NCBI GenBank assembly: GCA_027307115.1
Contig: DAHUXN010000095.1
Coordinates: 1-64,000 of the forward strand
Reading direction: 5' to 3'
DNA: 64,000 bases
Origin: Acidobacteriota bacterium
GTDB taxonomy: Bacteria; Acidobacteriota; Terriglobia; Acidiferrales; UBA7541
Positions 52,284 to 62,515 of the stretch are shown piece after piece (the stretch's first letter is position 1; the number at the start of each line of letters is the position of its first letter). The notes below the pieces were generated by a model. That model had not been told where the DNA came from. It was given only the letters and a program-made list of their open reading frames with translations, and searched no databases. The position numbers and the translations under genes were made by a program.

Positions 52284-54182
52284 GTGACATTCACACCGCT
52301 CGACTGGGCCGCAATTCTAGGTTACCTAGCGATAACACTCCTCTTGGGACTCTATTTTCGACGACGCTCGGGCAGGAGCACGGAGGATTATTTTGTTTCG
52401 GGACGGAGAGTTTCCTGGTGGCTGGCGGGAACGTCGATGGTGGCGACAACATTTTCGGCGGACACGCCATTGCTTGTTGCAGGAATCGTCTACACGCAGG
52501 GAATTGCAGGGAACTGGATCTGGTGGGCGTTTTTGCTTTCCGGAATGATGACGGTGTTTCTGTTCGCAAAATTGTGGCGGCGCTCAGGATTGATGACGGA
52601 CGTGCAATTCGCGGAGATGCGATACGCGGGCAAGCCGGCGGCGTTTCTGCGAGGATTTCGCGCGGTTTATCTTGGACTGTTGATGAATTGCCTGATCCTC
52701 GGCTGGGTGACGAAAGCAATGATCCTGATCATTGGCACGACCATGGGGCCAACGATGCAGGGGTGGCCAGTGTTCACGGGATTTGTGAACTGGCTGAGCA
52801 ACATTTTCGGTCCGGCGTTTGCGGGCACGAATGGGCAAGCGCTGGCGATCTGCATTTTCTTTCTCATTCCGTTTACTGGGATTTACGTTTCGCTGGGTGG
52901 ATTGTGGGGGGTACTGTGGACGGATTTGTTCCAGTTCGTGTTGAAGATGGGAATTGTGATTGTGGTGGCGTATTACGGCGTGATTGCGGCGGGCGGTTTG
53001 GGTCCGATGACGCAAAAAATCGAGGCGATGCGCGCATTAAACGGCGGCTCGGATCCCTTGGCTTTTTTCCCAGATTTTTCACGCGGGTTTTCCAGCGAGG
53101 CACTGTGGACGCTGCCTGTGATTACTTTCGTGGTTTACCTGGGAATTCAGTGGTGGGCGTTCTGGTATCCGGGCGCGGAGCCGGGCGGCGGCGGGTACAT
53201 CGCGCAGCGGATTTTCAGCGCGCGCAATGAGCGTGAGGGATTGTACTCGGTTTTGTGGTTCAACATCGCGCAGTACGCGGTGCGCCCATGGCCGTGGATT
53301 TTCACGGCGCTTGCCGCGATTGTGCTGTATCCGGGGCTGACGCATCCGGAGACGAGTTACATGCTGATCGTCACGAACCATGTGCCGCACGCGCTGCGCG
53401 GAATTATTCTGGCGGGGTTTCTGGCCGCGTTCATGTCGACGATTGCGACGCAGTTGAATTGGGGCACATCGTATCTGGTGGAAGATGGTTACCGGCGATT
53501 CATTAGGCGCAATGGAAGCGAACGCCATTATGTCTATGTTTCGCGCGTTGTGACGCTGCTTTTGGTTGTCGTGACGGGGTACGTCTCGGCGCATTTGGCT
53601 TCGATTCTTTCCGGCTGGCAGGACGTGCTGGAGTTGGGCGCGGGGACTGGCAGCGTTTATCTGCTGCGGTGGTACTGGTGGCGAATCAATGCGTGGAGCG
53701 AAATTTCGGCGATGGCCACTTCGCTGGTGGTCGTGCTCGGAGTGCGCTCGGAGCGATTGTCGCACTGGTTGGTGCATCGGCCGGAGCTTTTCGTGGGCTC
53801 GAGCTCGGTGGTTTTTGCAAAGACGGCGTTGACGGCGACGCTGGCGACTTCGTTTATATGGATCATCGTGACGTTGCTGACCAAGCCTGAGCCGGATGCG
53901 AAGTTGCTGGCATTCTATCGCAAGGTGCGGCCGCAGATTACTGGCTGGCGGCCAATCGCGGCGCGCGCCCCAGAAATTCCACAGACGCACGGGCTGGCGA
54001 GAAACTTATGGTGCTGGATTCTTGGCTGCGCGATGACGTATGGGGCGCTGTTTGGCGTTGGGAAATTGCTTTTGCGGCATTGGGGCTCTGGAACGTTTCT
54101 GGCTCTGTTGGCGATTGTGGCCGCGTGGCTGATCTACCGTGAACTGAGCCGCAGTTTTGCGGATACGCCTGGCGTCACTTAG
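52284..54182 (+). CDS. Sodium:solute symporter, candidate hydroxyproline importer
   Basis: A 632-residue SSS-family carrier with about 15 helices, longer than the symporter at 11396. STEDYFVSGRRVSWWLAGTSMVATTFSADTP marks the family; substrate-path regions include ISLGGLWGVLWTDLFQFV and FMSTIATQLNWG. A GTG start is used. The gene lies 147 bases after the dehydrogenase, so it may have its own promoter. Cluster position suggests uptake of hydroxyproline or proline. Confidence 0.86.
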   Translation: MTFTPLDWAAILGYLAITLLLGLYFRRRSGRSTEDYFVSGRRVSWWLAGTSMVATTFSADTPLLVAGIVYTQGIAGNWIWWAFLLSGMMTVFLFAKLWRRSGLMTDVQFAEMRYAGKPAAFLRGFRAVYLGLLMNCLILGWVTKAMILIIGTTMGPTMQGWPVFTGFVNWLSNIFGPAFAGTNGQALAICIFFLIPFTGIYVSLGGLWGVLWTDLFQFVLKMGIVIVVAYYGVIAAGGLGPMTQKIEAMRALNGGSDPLAFFPDFSRGFSSEALWTLPVITFVVYLGIQWWAFWYPGAEPGGGGYIAQRIFSARNEREGLYSVLWFNIAQYAVRPWPWIFTALAAIVLYPGLTHPETSYMLIVTNHVPHALRGIILAGFLAAFMSTIATQLNWGTSYLVEDGYRRFIRRNGSERHYVYVSRVVTLLLVVVTGYVSAHLASILSGWQDVLELGAGTGSVYLLRWYWWRINAWSEISAMATSLVVVLGVRSERLSHWLVHRPELFVGSSSVVFAKTALTATLATSFIWIIVTLLTKPEPDAKLLAFYRKVRPQITGWRPIAARAPEIPQTHGLARNLWCWILGCAMTYGALFGVGKLLLRHWGSGTFLALLAIVAAWLIYRELSRSFADTPGVT

Positions 54183-54186
54183 CGCG

Positions 54187-55629
54187 TCAATTTGATTTGC
54201 CGAAATCGGCGATACCAATGCGAACAATCGTTCGATGATTGCCGATCTCTTCCGGAGGAGATTGCGACTTCCGTTTGCGGGCTTTTACATTTGCACTCGA
54301 TGGTGACCGCACTTCTTCCGCCCAGATTCCGTAGACCCGTCCGCTGAACGCGGCGAGGCCTGTGTAATCACCGATGAAATCGTCGCGTGATTGGAAGGGC
54401 TTGCGCGTCCATGCGTAGTTTTCGAAATTGCGGCCTCCGTCAGTCGAGCGGGCGAGCACGACAGTGGTGTTTTTATTCCTAGGATCGTCGCGCCGATCGT
54501 AAAAGACGACGTAAGCCGCGCCTGTTACGAGATCGACCGACAGCCACTGAAAAAATTGGTCAGAGCCGTTGTGAATCGGATCCGAATTCACGCGAACCGC
54601 TGGGGACCAGGACGCTCCCCTGTCTTCAGAAGTCGAAACAAAAATATCCACGTCGCCATTGCGATAATCGCTCCAGGAAACGAAGAGGCGATTCGTTTTT
54701 GGATCCAGGGAAATCTGCGGAAAGCCGTTGGCACGATCCACGCTGGAAACCTTGAAGTAGAGCGGTGCAACATCGAGGACTGCTTTGGAAGCGGCAAATG
54801 TTTCGCCGCCGTCTCTCGAATAGGTAAACGCGATATTGTCGCCGTCGGCCCAAACGACGTAGAGAGTTCCGTCTGGCGCGACCGCTCCGTTGAATCCTTC
54901 GACCGCGCCGTTGTCGTCGCGGGGGAGACCTTCATGAGAGCTGATTTCAATGGGAGCCGACCAGGTTTCGCCATCATCGGTCGAACGCGAGAATAAAATC
55001 GTCGATTTCGTAAGTGTGAATTGTGTCCAGCCGACGTAAAGATTTCCGGCGTCCGGACTTTTTGGATTCGTGTCCGGGACGATATAGGGCTTGTCCTCAA
55101 AAGGAATGCGCGGATCGGTGGGATGCGAGATGACCGTGGAGGCCTCGGGGTTCCAGGTCTTGCCGCCGTCGTCGGAGCGCCGCACAAAAATGCCGTTGCG
55201 CGTTGCGTTGTGGGCCCAATAATTCTCCGTGCCGAGTTTGTCGAAGGCAATATAGCAGAGAAATGCGTGGCCTTTGTTGTCGAAAGTGATTGAGACGTCG
55301 CCCGAAACCGCATAATTTTTCGGCGCCGTTGCGGAAGCCAATGTCCAATGCTCTCCGGCGTCGGAGGAAAAGGCTGCGGTCGCGCCGACTTGATAGGCCG
55401 CAACAATCTGACGCGGATTATTTGGATCCACGGCAATGGAAGGCTCGTTGAAAAATCCAGGGTGAGGAGTGAGATCAGTCAGGTGCGAGGCCGGGACCGA
55501 AGGCAACGTTTGAGCGATTGAGCGAGGCGCGAGTGTTCCACAAAAGATGAAAACAGCAAGCCACAAGACCGACGTACGAGCCAGCGCGCCGCGCAATCCT
55601 GAGGTTCGAGTATGAATGCAAATTTGCAT
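54187..55629 (-). CDS. Exported sialidase-like (BNR / Asp-box) propeller protein
   Basis: A 480-residue protein. A signal segment (VLWLAVFIFCGTLAPRSIAQ) is followed by at least six Asp-box motifs: FSSDAGEHW, RRSDDGGKTW, SRSTDDGETW, YSRDGGETF, STSEDRGASW and ARSTDGGRNF. The catalytic residues of true sialidases (Arg triad, Tyr, Asp) are not recognisable. The start at 55629 has AAGGGAT upstream. It follows the Ig-like lipoprotein gene by 61 bases and its stop lies 4 bases from the convergent symporter stop. Confidence 0.8.
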   Translation of the reverse strand: MQICIHTRTSGLRGALARTSVLWLAVFIFCGTLAPRSIAQTLPSVPASHLTDLTPHPGFFNEPSIAVDPNNPRQIVAAYQVGATAAFSSDAGEHWTLASATAPKNYAVSGDVSITFDNKGHAFLCYIAFDKLGTENYWAHNATRNGIFVRRSDDGGKTWNPEASTVISHPTDPRIPFEDKPYIVPDTNPKSPDAGNLYVGWTQFTLTKSTILFSRSTDDGETWSAPIEISSHEGLPRDDNGAVEGFNGAVAPDGTLYVVWADGDNIAFTYSRDGGETFAASKAVLDVAPLYFKVSSVDRANGFPQISLDPKTNRLFVSWSDYRNGDVDIFVSTSEDRGASWSPAVRVNSDPIHNGSDQFFQWLSVDLVTGAAYVVFYDRRDDPRNKNTTVVLARSTDGGRNFENYAWTRKPFQSRDDFIGDYTGLAAFSGRVYGIWAEEVRSPSSANVKARKRKSQSPPEEIGNHRTIVRIGIADFGKSN

Positions 55630-55690
55630 GGGTATCCCTTCGAGGCGCAGCGCGAGGACGGCACCGTTATGTGAGCGAATGGGCGACAAC

Positions 55691-58306
55691 TTAGTGATTG
55701 AAGAAGAAGACTTGAGGATGTGTATCGGCAGCGGACGAAGAAATCGCGCGAACTTCCGTTGGCGACACCATGTAGAGAACGAACAGCGGCGGCAAAAGCG
55801 GAGGAGAGCTTGCGGATATGGTGCCGCGTCCATTTGCGCCGATGGTGTAGGTGGCCTTGAGAGCCAAATTTGAACTGGGGATTCCCGTCGGACCGGCTTC
55901 GTCCAACTTTCCCGAGAGAGTTCCGGCGCCATCGGACAAAAGGGAACCGACGAAGTCATTTGATGACTTGTCGGATGTTAACGAAGAGGGAGGCAAGGGC
56001 GGCCCAAAAGTGAAGTAGCTCGTGAAGGAGGTGGCGTCGAAAGGCGCTCCTATTTGTGGTTCGACAATGCCCGCTGAGGCAGCCGAATCCTGGCCGATGG
56101 CAAAAGCTTGATTCGGTCCGATTAGGTACAAGACGGCGATTTGATTGCTGAGACCGCTGGTTGTGACGCGTCCGTTGGAAGCTACAGAGTAAGAACCGTT
56201 GGCACTTGCATTGGAGGTGATGGTGCCGCCCGCGTTCGTGTCAAGAGTGGCACCGATGCCCGTATTTCCGTCCGCCGTCAGAAGGCCGGCGAGTGCGGTG
56301 GCATTACCTGAGCTTGCGAGTCCGGAAGCCGTGGCGATGCTCGGACCGTTGAGTGAAGTCTTGTCGAAGGAGGATTGGGATTGCAGCACGGCTTCGCCAA
56401 CGGTCATGGGATTTGTTTGGCTGATCGGATCCATGCCGATAAAAAGCGCGTCGGATGGCGTAACCATATAGAACACGAGATTCAGTGTCGCCGGAGCCGG
56501 CAAAGCGAGGGACGCGGCGCCGCGGCCGTTTTGGGCTAGAAGAAACGTGCCCGTGACGCCGTTCAAATTTGTTCCCAGGGTACCCGCGAAATTCGTGTCG
56601 ACATTTCCATTTTTGAAAAGGCTGACGCCGTCGGCATTCAAAACGCCAGCCAGGGCATCACGTTTGCCGGAAGGATCGGTTCCAGTCAATTCGAAGGCAT
56701 AGTTTCCGCTAAAATCCTGCGGCGTGAAATTAGAAACAGTCTGCTTTCGCAATACGCCCGTACCGTGAGTTCCTGTATTGTCAGCCTCAGTTAATTGTGC
56801 GTCGCCGTTCGCGTCGAGAGCGAACTGGTAAGTGGAAACAATGGAAGCCGAGTTGAGCGTAAAGCTGCCGCGGCCGTCCGAGCCGATGGAATAGCTGCCC
56901 GCGACGGTGGTGTTCTGAACTGGCCCGGGACCATTGTTCTGAGTAGAGCCCGTAGGATTGTTGTTGTTGCTATCCTCGGAGCCAAAAATATTGCCCGTTC
57001 CGTTTGCGAACAATGCCCCGCCGAGCACGACGGGGCCATTGGAGTTAAATCCGCTGAAGATGAACACGTAAGTGCCGTTAAGCAGAGCGTTATTGTTGAC
57101 CGAACTGATGACGGAGATTGTTAAGGTGGCCGAAGCGCTCTGCGGCGCGGGCTCTGAATCAGTGACCTGGACAGAAAAAGTGTTGGTCGAAACGGCCGTT
57201 GGAACTCCGGAAATCACGCCCGAGGTGCTCAGACCGAGTCCGGATGGCAATATTCCGCCGGTCAGTTTCCAGTTGAAGGGGCCCACGCCGCCGGTCACGC
57301 GGAGTTGCTGACTATAAAGAGTTGCGGTATTTGCTTGCGGGAGCGAGGTTGTGGCGATTGCCAGAGAGCCCGGTGCGCCGACCGTGAGACTCAAGGCCTG
57401 AGTGGCAGTCTGCGGCTGTTGATTGGGCGGGAGAAGCGCTGAGTCAGTCACCTTGACAGTAAAAGAAAATGTGCCCTGTGCCGTCGGCGTACCGGAAATT
57501 TGCCCCGTTGTCGTGTTCAACGACAGTCCAGGTGGCAAAGCACCTACGGTAATCGCCCAAGTGAGAGGCGGCACACCGCCGGAAGCGGCCAACGGGGAAT
57601 TGTACGGGCTTCCTTGGGCAGCGTTGGGTAGAGAAGCCGTAAGGATAGACAGAATAGGCGCAGGCGCAATTATGATTGTGTATGCCTGAGACGCCGTGAG
57701 CGGCGGATTCCCTTGATCCGTGGCAAGTACAGTGAAATTGAAAGTGCCTCCGTTGGAGGTTGATCGGCCGGTGATTAGACCATTCGTGTCAAGATGGAAT
57801 CCCGCTGGCAGGCTGCCCGAAGTAATGCTGAAGAAGAGCGGCGCCACGCCACCATTTGCGACAATCTGCTGGCTGTAGTTTTGGCCATTGATGGCGCCGG
57901 GCAGGGAAGTTGTAGAGATGGTCGGGGCGGGACTAACCGAAATATTCAAAGTGGCAGTGGTCTTCGTATTCGCTTTAGCTGTGGCCGTGAGAGTTACATT
58001 CAGCAGCGTGCCCACGGATTTCGGTGCGACGTAGGTTACCGCGCCTGTCGTGCTGTTTGTAAGCGTGCCGCAGGCTGCGGCAGCGCAATGCGCCCCCGAA
58101 AGGCTCCATGTAACGCCGGCATCCGACGTATCGTTGGCCACGAAGGCGGTGAAAGCAACAGATTGATTTTGATCGACCGATTGATTTGTGCCAGGAGTGA
58201 TGACAATGACGAGTCCGCTTGGTCCGCCGCCACCGCAGCCAACCAGACAGGCGGTGGCCACGAACGCGAAGATCAATTTCGCCATGAGTATGCGGCTCGT
58301 TTTCAT
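55691..58306 (-). CDS. Lipoprotein with putative-Ig (He_PIG-like) repeats
   Basis: An 871-residue secreted lipoprotein. The lipobox is LVGC near residue 24 (AFVATACLVGCGGGG). An Ig-like N-terminal domain is followed by three He_PIG-type repeats with GQNYSQQIVANGGVAPLFFSI, SPYNSPLAASGGVPPLTWAI and ATLYSQQLRVTGGVGPFNWKL, each ending near LPSGL...ISG.P. Beyond residue 420 are about five larger beta-rich repeats with LNGTYVFIFSGF-like and DFSGNYAFELTG-like starts. Typical of Acidobacteria; probably surface-attached and adhesive or carbohydrate-binding. AAAGGA precedes the ATG. Confidence 0.83.
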   Translation of the reverse strand: MKTSRILMAKLIFAFVATACLVGCGGGGPSGLVIVITPGTNQSVDQNQSVAFTAFVANDTSDAGVTWSLSGAHCAAAACGTLTNSTTGAVTYVAPKSVGTLLNVTLTATAKANTKTTATLNISVSPAPTISTTSLPGAINGQNYSQQIVANGGVAPLFFSITSGSLPAGFHLDTNGLITGRSTSNGGTFNFTVLATDQGNPPLTASQAYTIIIAPAPILSILTASLPNAAQGSPYNSPLAASGGVPPLTWAITVGALPPGLSLNTTTGQISGTPTAQGTFSFTVKVTDSALLPPNQQPQTATQALSLTVGAPGSLAIATTSLPQANTATLYSQQLRVTGGVGPFNWKLTGGILPSGLGLSTSGVISGVPTAVSTNTFSVQVTDSEPAPQSASATLTISVISSVNNNALLNGTYVFIFSGFNSNGPVVLGGALFANGTGNIFGSEDSNNNNPTGSTQNNGPGPVQNTTVAGSYSIGSDGRGSFTLNSASIVSTYQFALDANGDAQLTEADNTGTHGTGVLRKQTVSNFTPQDFSGNYAFELTGTDPSGKRDALAGVLNADGVSLFKNGNVDTNFAGTLGTNLNGVTGTFLLAQNGRGAASLALPAPATLNLVFYMVTPSDALFIGMDPISQTNPMTVGEAVLQSQSSFDKTSLNGPSIATASGLASSGNATALAGLLTADGNTGIGATLDTNAGGTITSNASANGSYSVASNGRVTTSGLSNQIAVLYLIGPNQAFAIGQDSAASAGIVEPQIGAPFDATSFTSYFTFGPPLPPSSLTSDKSSNDFVGSLLSDGAGTLSGKLDEAGPTGIPSSNLALKATYTIGANGRGTISASSPPLLPPLFVLYMVSPTEVRAISSSAADTHPQVFFFNH

Positions 58307-58683
58307 TCTGTCCTTTGACTCAATTGCTCCGACGGCTTCCTATCTTATCCGAGATCAAGACAGCAATCCTCCGTTGATTCAGCAGCAGACTCGTTCGCGG
58401 GAGGCCAGATTGACCAGGTGAGGTCAATCGCGGCGTGCGGCAAGCTCAAGAGGTGCCCGAGCACAAAGCAAACAGGTTGAATAGCAAAATGGCTCCATAC
58501 TGTCAACGCACATGTTGTGACGCGCATTTCAAGCGTGCCCGAAAAGGGGCAAGCGGCGCTGTAGACTGGCCTAGTAGAACACGACTCCCAGGCCAACTGG
58601 ATGCGTTTTTATGTGCTCTCGTTGCCCCAGCTTTTGTTGAGCCTCTATTCGATACGGGTGTGCGTTTCCGGTAAACTGGAAAC
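58307..58683. other. Intergenic region without identified features
   Basis: A 377-base gap between divergent genes. I see no gene, clear promoter pair or structured RNA. The last 20 bases hold the weak ribosome site (TGGAAAC) of the following gene. Confidence 0.5.
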
Positions 58684-59850
58684 GTGAGTCAGAATTCGAA
58701 GCAATTGGTTTTGCTGATCCTGTTTCGCCTCACGCGAAGTGTGGCGGCCGGGATTATCATTCTTGTCTTTCCCTATTACGTTCTTCAGTCTCTCCATTAC
58801 AGCACGCTGGAATTGGGGCTCCTATACACTTCTGCTACGGTTGCGACGGCAGGCTTCGCGCTGCTATTCGGATTCCTGACGGACCTTTGGGGGCACAAAG
58901 GGACTTTGGTGCTGGCTGGAATCCTGCTTCCTGCGGGCGCGCTATTGGCATTTAGCTCCGGCAAGCTTCCGGTCTTATTTGTCGCGACGATGCTCGGAGG
59001 CTTTTCCGCAACTGGGTCGCGCGCGGCTGGGAGCGTGGGCGGAGCCGCACAGCCAATTCAAACCGCGGTCGTTGCTGATTTGACGAGTGTCGGGGACCGC
59101 ACATTCTATCTCTCACTGTTCGTTTTTCTCAGCGGATTGCTGGGGGCGGCCGGGATGCTGGCAGCGCGGTTGTTCAGCCCGCGCGATGCGTTCTTGGCAG
59201 CGGCGGCGGCAAGCGCAGCGGGAATTGTGTTCCTGCTGCCGATGAAGCTTTCCGGCAAGCGGGGTGAGTTCAAGCGGATGAAAAGCGGTAAGGCGATTGG
59301 TAAATTTTCGCTGATGGGAGCATTGAACGGAATCTCGCAAGGGTTGATTATGCCATTTCTGATTCCATTCTTTGTCATCGTCTACCACGTTCCAGAGTCA
59401 CAAATGGCGGTATATGGGTTCGCGAGCGAGTTGGTGGCGGCGTTTGTGATTCTTGTGGCACCGCGACTCGAGAGGCAATTCGGATTCGTGAAGGGTGTAG
59501 CGGTCACGCGCGGAGCGGGGGCATTGTTACTCCTGCTGTTGCCGCTGACGCGAGTTTTCGCGCTGGCGGTGGCGATTTATGTGATTACGCCGGCGTTGAG
59601 AGTAGTCGCGGTGCCGGCTCAGCAGACAGCCCTGACGGCAATGGTGCGTGAGAGTGAAATGGGACGTGCGCTAGCGATGAGTCAGGTGGCGCGGCTTACG
59701 TCCGCGAGCGGGGCGGTTGCTTTTACAGGATATATGTTCGACGTCTCAGACATCGCCCTCCCTTTCTATGCTTACGTGGCAGTAATTGGAGTGAGTCTGG
59801 TGCTTTATTTCAAGTTTTTTGGGGCGCGGCCGGAGCTTCGCGTGGAATGA
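58684..59850 (+). CDS. Major facilitator superfamily permease
   Basis: A 388-residue membrane protein with about 11-12 helices; the loop 2-3 region FGFLTDLWGHKGTLVLAG is the MFS signature. The GTG start is the first codon of the conserved helix and lacks a strong ribosome site. The central loop is basic (KLSGKRGEFKRMKSGK). The substrate is unknown; drug or metabolite efflux is plausible. Confidence 0.83.
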   Translation: MSQNSKQLVLLILFRLTRSVAAGIIILVFPYYVLQSLHYSTLELGLLYTSATVATAGFALLFGFLTDLWGHKGTLVLAGILLPAGALLAFSSGKLPVLFVATMLGGFSATGSRAAGSVGGAAQPIQTAVVADLTSVGDRTFYLSLFVFLSGLLGAAGMLAARLFSPRDAFLAAAAASAAGIVFLLPMKLSGKRGEFKRMKSGKAIGKFSLMGALNGISQGLIMPFLIPFFVIVYHVPESQMAVYGFASELVAAFVILVAPRLERQFGFVKGVAVTRGAGALLLLLLPLTRVFALAVAIYVITPALRVVAVPAQQTALTAMVRESEMGRALAMSQVARLTSASGAVAFTGYMFDVSDIALPFYAYVAVIGVSLVLYFKFFGARPELRVE

Positions 59851-59860
59851 ATTTCCCTTG

Positions 59861-61222
59861 CTAAGAAATTGTTTTTGCGGGAGGCATGTCGCCTTCCCAG
59901 CGCGCGACAACGACAGTGGCCAGGCAATTCCCGACAACATTCACAGTGGTGCGGACCATGTCCATCAGCGGATCGACTGCCAGAAGGAGGTAGATGGATT
60001 CCATCGGAAGATGGAACGATGCCGCCGCACCGAGAATGATCACAAAGGCGGCGCGCGGGACGCCGGCTAGCCCTTTGCTGCTTAGCATGAGCGTCAGCAT
60101 CATTACGGATTCCTGACCGATGGTCAGGTGGATTCCCGACGCTTGCGCCATGAAAATGACCGCCAATGACAAATAGAGGCTCGAGCCAGTGAGATTGAAG
60201 CTATAACCCGTCGGCATCACAAAGGCGACAATCGCACGCGGCACGCCGAGGGCTTCCATTTGCTCCATGGCGCTTGGCAAGGCCGCTTCGGAGCTGCTTG
60301 TGCCGAAAGCGATGGTGGCCGGCTCTGCAATGGCGTGCAGGAATTGGCGCAGCGGGATGCGTGCGAGGAGCGCGATGGGCAGGAGGATGAAAAGGACAAA
60401 GACCACGAGAGCCACGTATAGCGTTGCGAGAAGTTTGAGCAAAGGCAACATGACGCCCAGCCCAAGATGCGCGATTGTGTAGGCGATTGCGCCGAACACG
60501 CCGGCAGGGGCGAAATACATCACCAGATTGGTGAACTTGAACATGGTTTCGGAAAGGCTTTCAGCAAACGAGACCATCGGCCGGCGCTTGGGTTCCTTCA
60601 CCAAGGCTAGCCCGATTCCGAAAAGCATGCTGAAGACGACGACCTGCAAGATTTGCCCTTCGGCGACGGACTTCGCAATGTTTTCAGGAAAAATGTTCAG
60701 AATGAGCTGGTTCGCCGACTGGGTGGTTGCCGGCGCGGCTTGCTCGGTTGCGGTGCGAGGCAGATTCACTCCCACTCCGGCGCGGCTCACGTGTATGGCA
60801 ATCAAGCCGATGATGAGAGCAATGGTCGAGACAATCTCGAAGAAAACCAGCGCCTTCACCGCCATGCGTCCGACTTTTCTTAATTCCGCGTGGCCGGCGA
60901 TGCCAACAACCAGAGTGCCGAAAAGCAACGGCGCGATGATGACTTTGATCAGGCGCAAAAAAATCGTGCCGAGGATTTGAAATTTCACCGCCGTAGCTGG
61001 AGCGTCGTGGCCGAATTCCGCGCCAGCAAGCAGGCCGACCAGGATCCACAGAGTTAACGAGCGGCGCGCCGTGGCGTACGCAGCGAGAAAGACAATCGCA
61101 AGCCACCGCAGCGTCATTAACGCCATCGGCGGGATAGGAAGCAAACCGCTGCGGCTGATTAGGCCCAGCGCTGCGACGATTGCGCAAACCGTCAAAAACG
61201 CGGCGAGCAGTCGGTTCTTCAT
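59861..61222 (-). CDS. Dicarboxylate/amino acid:cation symporter (DctA-like)
   Basis: A 453-residue DAACS-family carrier with about eight helices and the two re-entrant loops: serine-rich GTSSSEAALPSAMEQ, which matches DctA, and PTGYSFNLTGSSLYLS. In most members the latter reads NLDGT, so the Asp is replaced by Thr. VDPLMDMVRTTVNVVGNCLATVVVA is conserved. The start is uncertain: ATGs at 61222, 61246 and 61279 lack a strong ribosome site; the shortest matches the family. Confidence 0.85.
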   Translation of the reverse strand: MKNRLLAAFLTVCAIVAALGLISRSGLLPIPPMALMTLRWLAIVFLAAYATARRSLTLWILVGLLAGAEFGHDAPATAVKFQILGTIFLRLIKVIIAPLLFGTLVVGIAGHAELRKVGRMAVKALVFFEIVSTIALIIGLIAIHVSRAGVGVNLPRTATEQAAPATTQSANQLILNIFPENIAKSVAEGQILQVVVFSMLFGIGLALVKEPKRRPMVSFAESLSETMFKFTNLVMYFAPAGVFGAIAYTIAHLGLGVMLPLLKLLATLYVALVVFVLFILLPIALLARIPLRQFLHAIAEPATIAFGTSSSEAALPSAMEQMEALGVPRAIVAFVMPTGYSFNLTGSSLYLSLAVIFMAQASGIHLTIGQESVMMLTLMLSSKGLAGVPRAAFVIILGAAASFHLPMESIYLLLAVDPLMDMVRTTVNVVGNCLATVVVARWEGDMPPAKTIS

Positions 61223-61424
61223 CTGCGATCTTGTGCCCTGAGTCATTCGCGGCGAAAGGTATGCTTCTCTCGCGCGCAAGTCAATCCCGGAAGTGGCGCC
61301 GACTATTTGCTGCTCGGCTAAACGTGCAGAATTCAGGCAACCTTATCGGTCGGAATGGATTCTCTGGCAATGTAATCCTGGGCTGATTTCTAGCGGGTGT
61401 ATCACCAAATGCTCCGATGAAATC

Positions 61425-61453
61425 TTGGCGAGCGGACTGAATTTTAGTATAAA
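61425..61453 (+). promoter_or_regulatory. Candidate sigma-70 promoter of the Gld-type ABC operon
   Basis: TTGGCG and TATAAA are separated by 17 bases, giving a leader of about 83 bases to the TTG start at 61543. It is the best match in the 320-base region 61223-61542, which holds no gene. Confidence 0.58.
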
Positions 61454-61542
61454 GGGCGGCCCGGAATTGAGCGGAGGCGCCGGGCTGGCCGATACGATGG
61501 CGGCGAAAGTGTATTTTATTTCGTAATCGCGGAGGTATCGGA

Positions 61543-62514
61543 TTGATAGAAGTTCAAGACTTGACGAAATCGTTTGGAGACAAAACCGCAGTCGATCACA
61601 TTTCCTTTTCCGTAAATAAAGGCGAAATACTTGGATTTCTCGGGCCAAACGGCGCGGGAAAGACGACAACTATGCGCGTGCTGACCGGCTATCTGCCGGC
61701 TACCACAGGCACAGCCAAAATCGCCGGCTTCGACGTGTTCGACGATTCGATGGAGGTGCGCCGCCGCATCGGTTACCTGCCGGAGAACCCACCGCTTTAC
61801 TTTGACATGACAGTGAGTTCGTATCTGGATTTTGTGGCGCGGATCAAGAATGTGCCCGCGGAAAAGCGTGCTGCGCGGGTGACCGCGGCTCTCGAAATGG
61901 CGAAGATCACCGACAAGCGCGATGAGCTGATCAAGCGTCTCTCGCGCGGCTACAAGCAGCGCGTCGGGCTGGCGCAGGCGATCGTTCACGATCCCGATGT
62001 GATTATTCTGGACGAGCCGACGGTGGGCTTGGATCCGAAGCAAATTATCGAAGTCCGCAACCTGATCAAGGGGCTGGCTGGGAGCCACACGATCATTCTT
62101 TCGACGCACATCTTGCCTGAAGTGAGCATGACGTGCGACCGCGTGGTAATTATCAACCGCGGGAAAATTGTTGCCGTTGATACGCCAGAAAATCTGACGC
62201 TGCAACTCAAGGGCGGAGCGCGGATCCGCGTGGAGGTACAAGCGCCGGAAAAATCTTTGCGCGATGCGCTGGCGCAAATTTCCGGCGTGCGAAAAGTGGA
62301 AATCAATTCGCTCGGCTCCGCGGGGCGTTTGGTTGCAACGGTCGAAGCGAATCAAGGACAGGACCTGCGCAGCCAAATTGCGGCCAGGGTCGTCGGACAA
62401 GGTTGGGCGCTTTACGAGCTGCGCGGCATTAACCTCAGCCTGGAGGAAATTTTCCTGCAACTCACCACAGAAGACGCGGCGCAAAACCCTGCCGAAAAAG
62501 CGGAGGGAAACTGA
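61543..62514 (+). CDS. ABC transporter ATPase (GldA/NatA-like)
   Basis: A 323-residue ATPase. Walker A GPNGAGKTTTMRV, signature LSRGYKQRVGLAQAI (Ser-Arg-Gly variant) and Walker B VIILDEPTVGLDP; the C-terminal accessory domain (220-310) is typical of GldA/NatA-type exporters. The start is a TTG following GGAGG. One base separates its stop from the next ATG. It works with the permease encoded next. Confidence 0.9.
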   Translation: MIEVQDLTKSFGDKTAVDHISFSVNKGEILGFLGPNGAGKTTTMRVLTGYLPATTGTAKIAGFDVFDDSMEVRRRIGYLPENPPLYFDMTVSSYLDFVARIKNVPAEKRAARVTAALEMAKITDKRDELIKRLSRGYKQRVGLAQAIVHDPDVIILDEPTVGLDPKQIIEVRNLIKGLAGSHTIILSTHILPEVSMTCDRVVIINRGKIVAVDTPENLTLQLKGGARIRVEVQAPEKSLRDALAQISGVRKVEINSLGSAGRLVATVEANQGQDLRSQIAARVVGQGWALYELRGINLSLEEIFLQLTTEDAAQNPAEKAEGN

Positions 62515-62515
62515 C

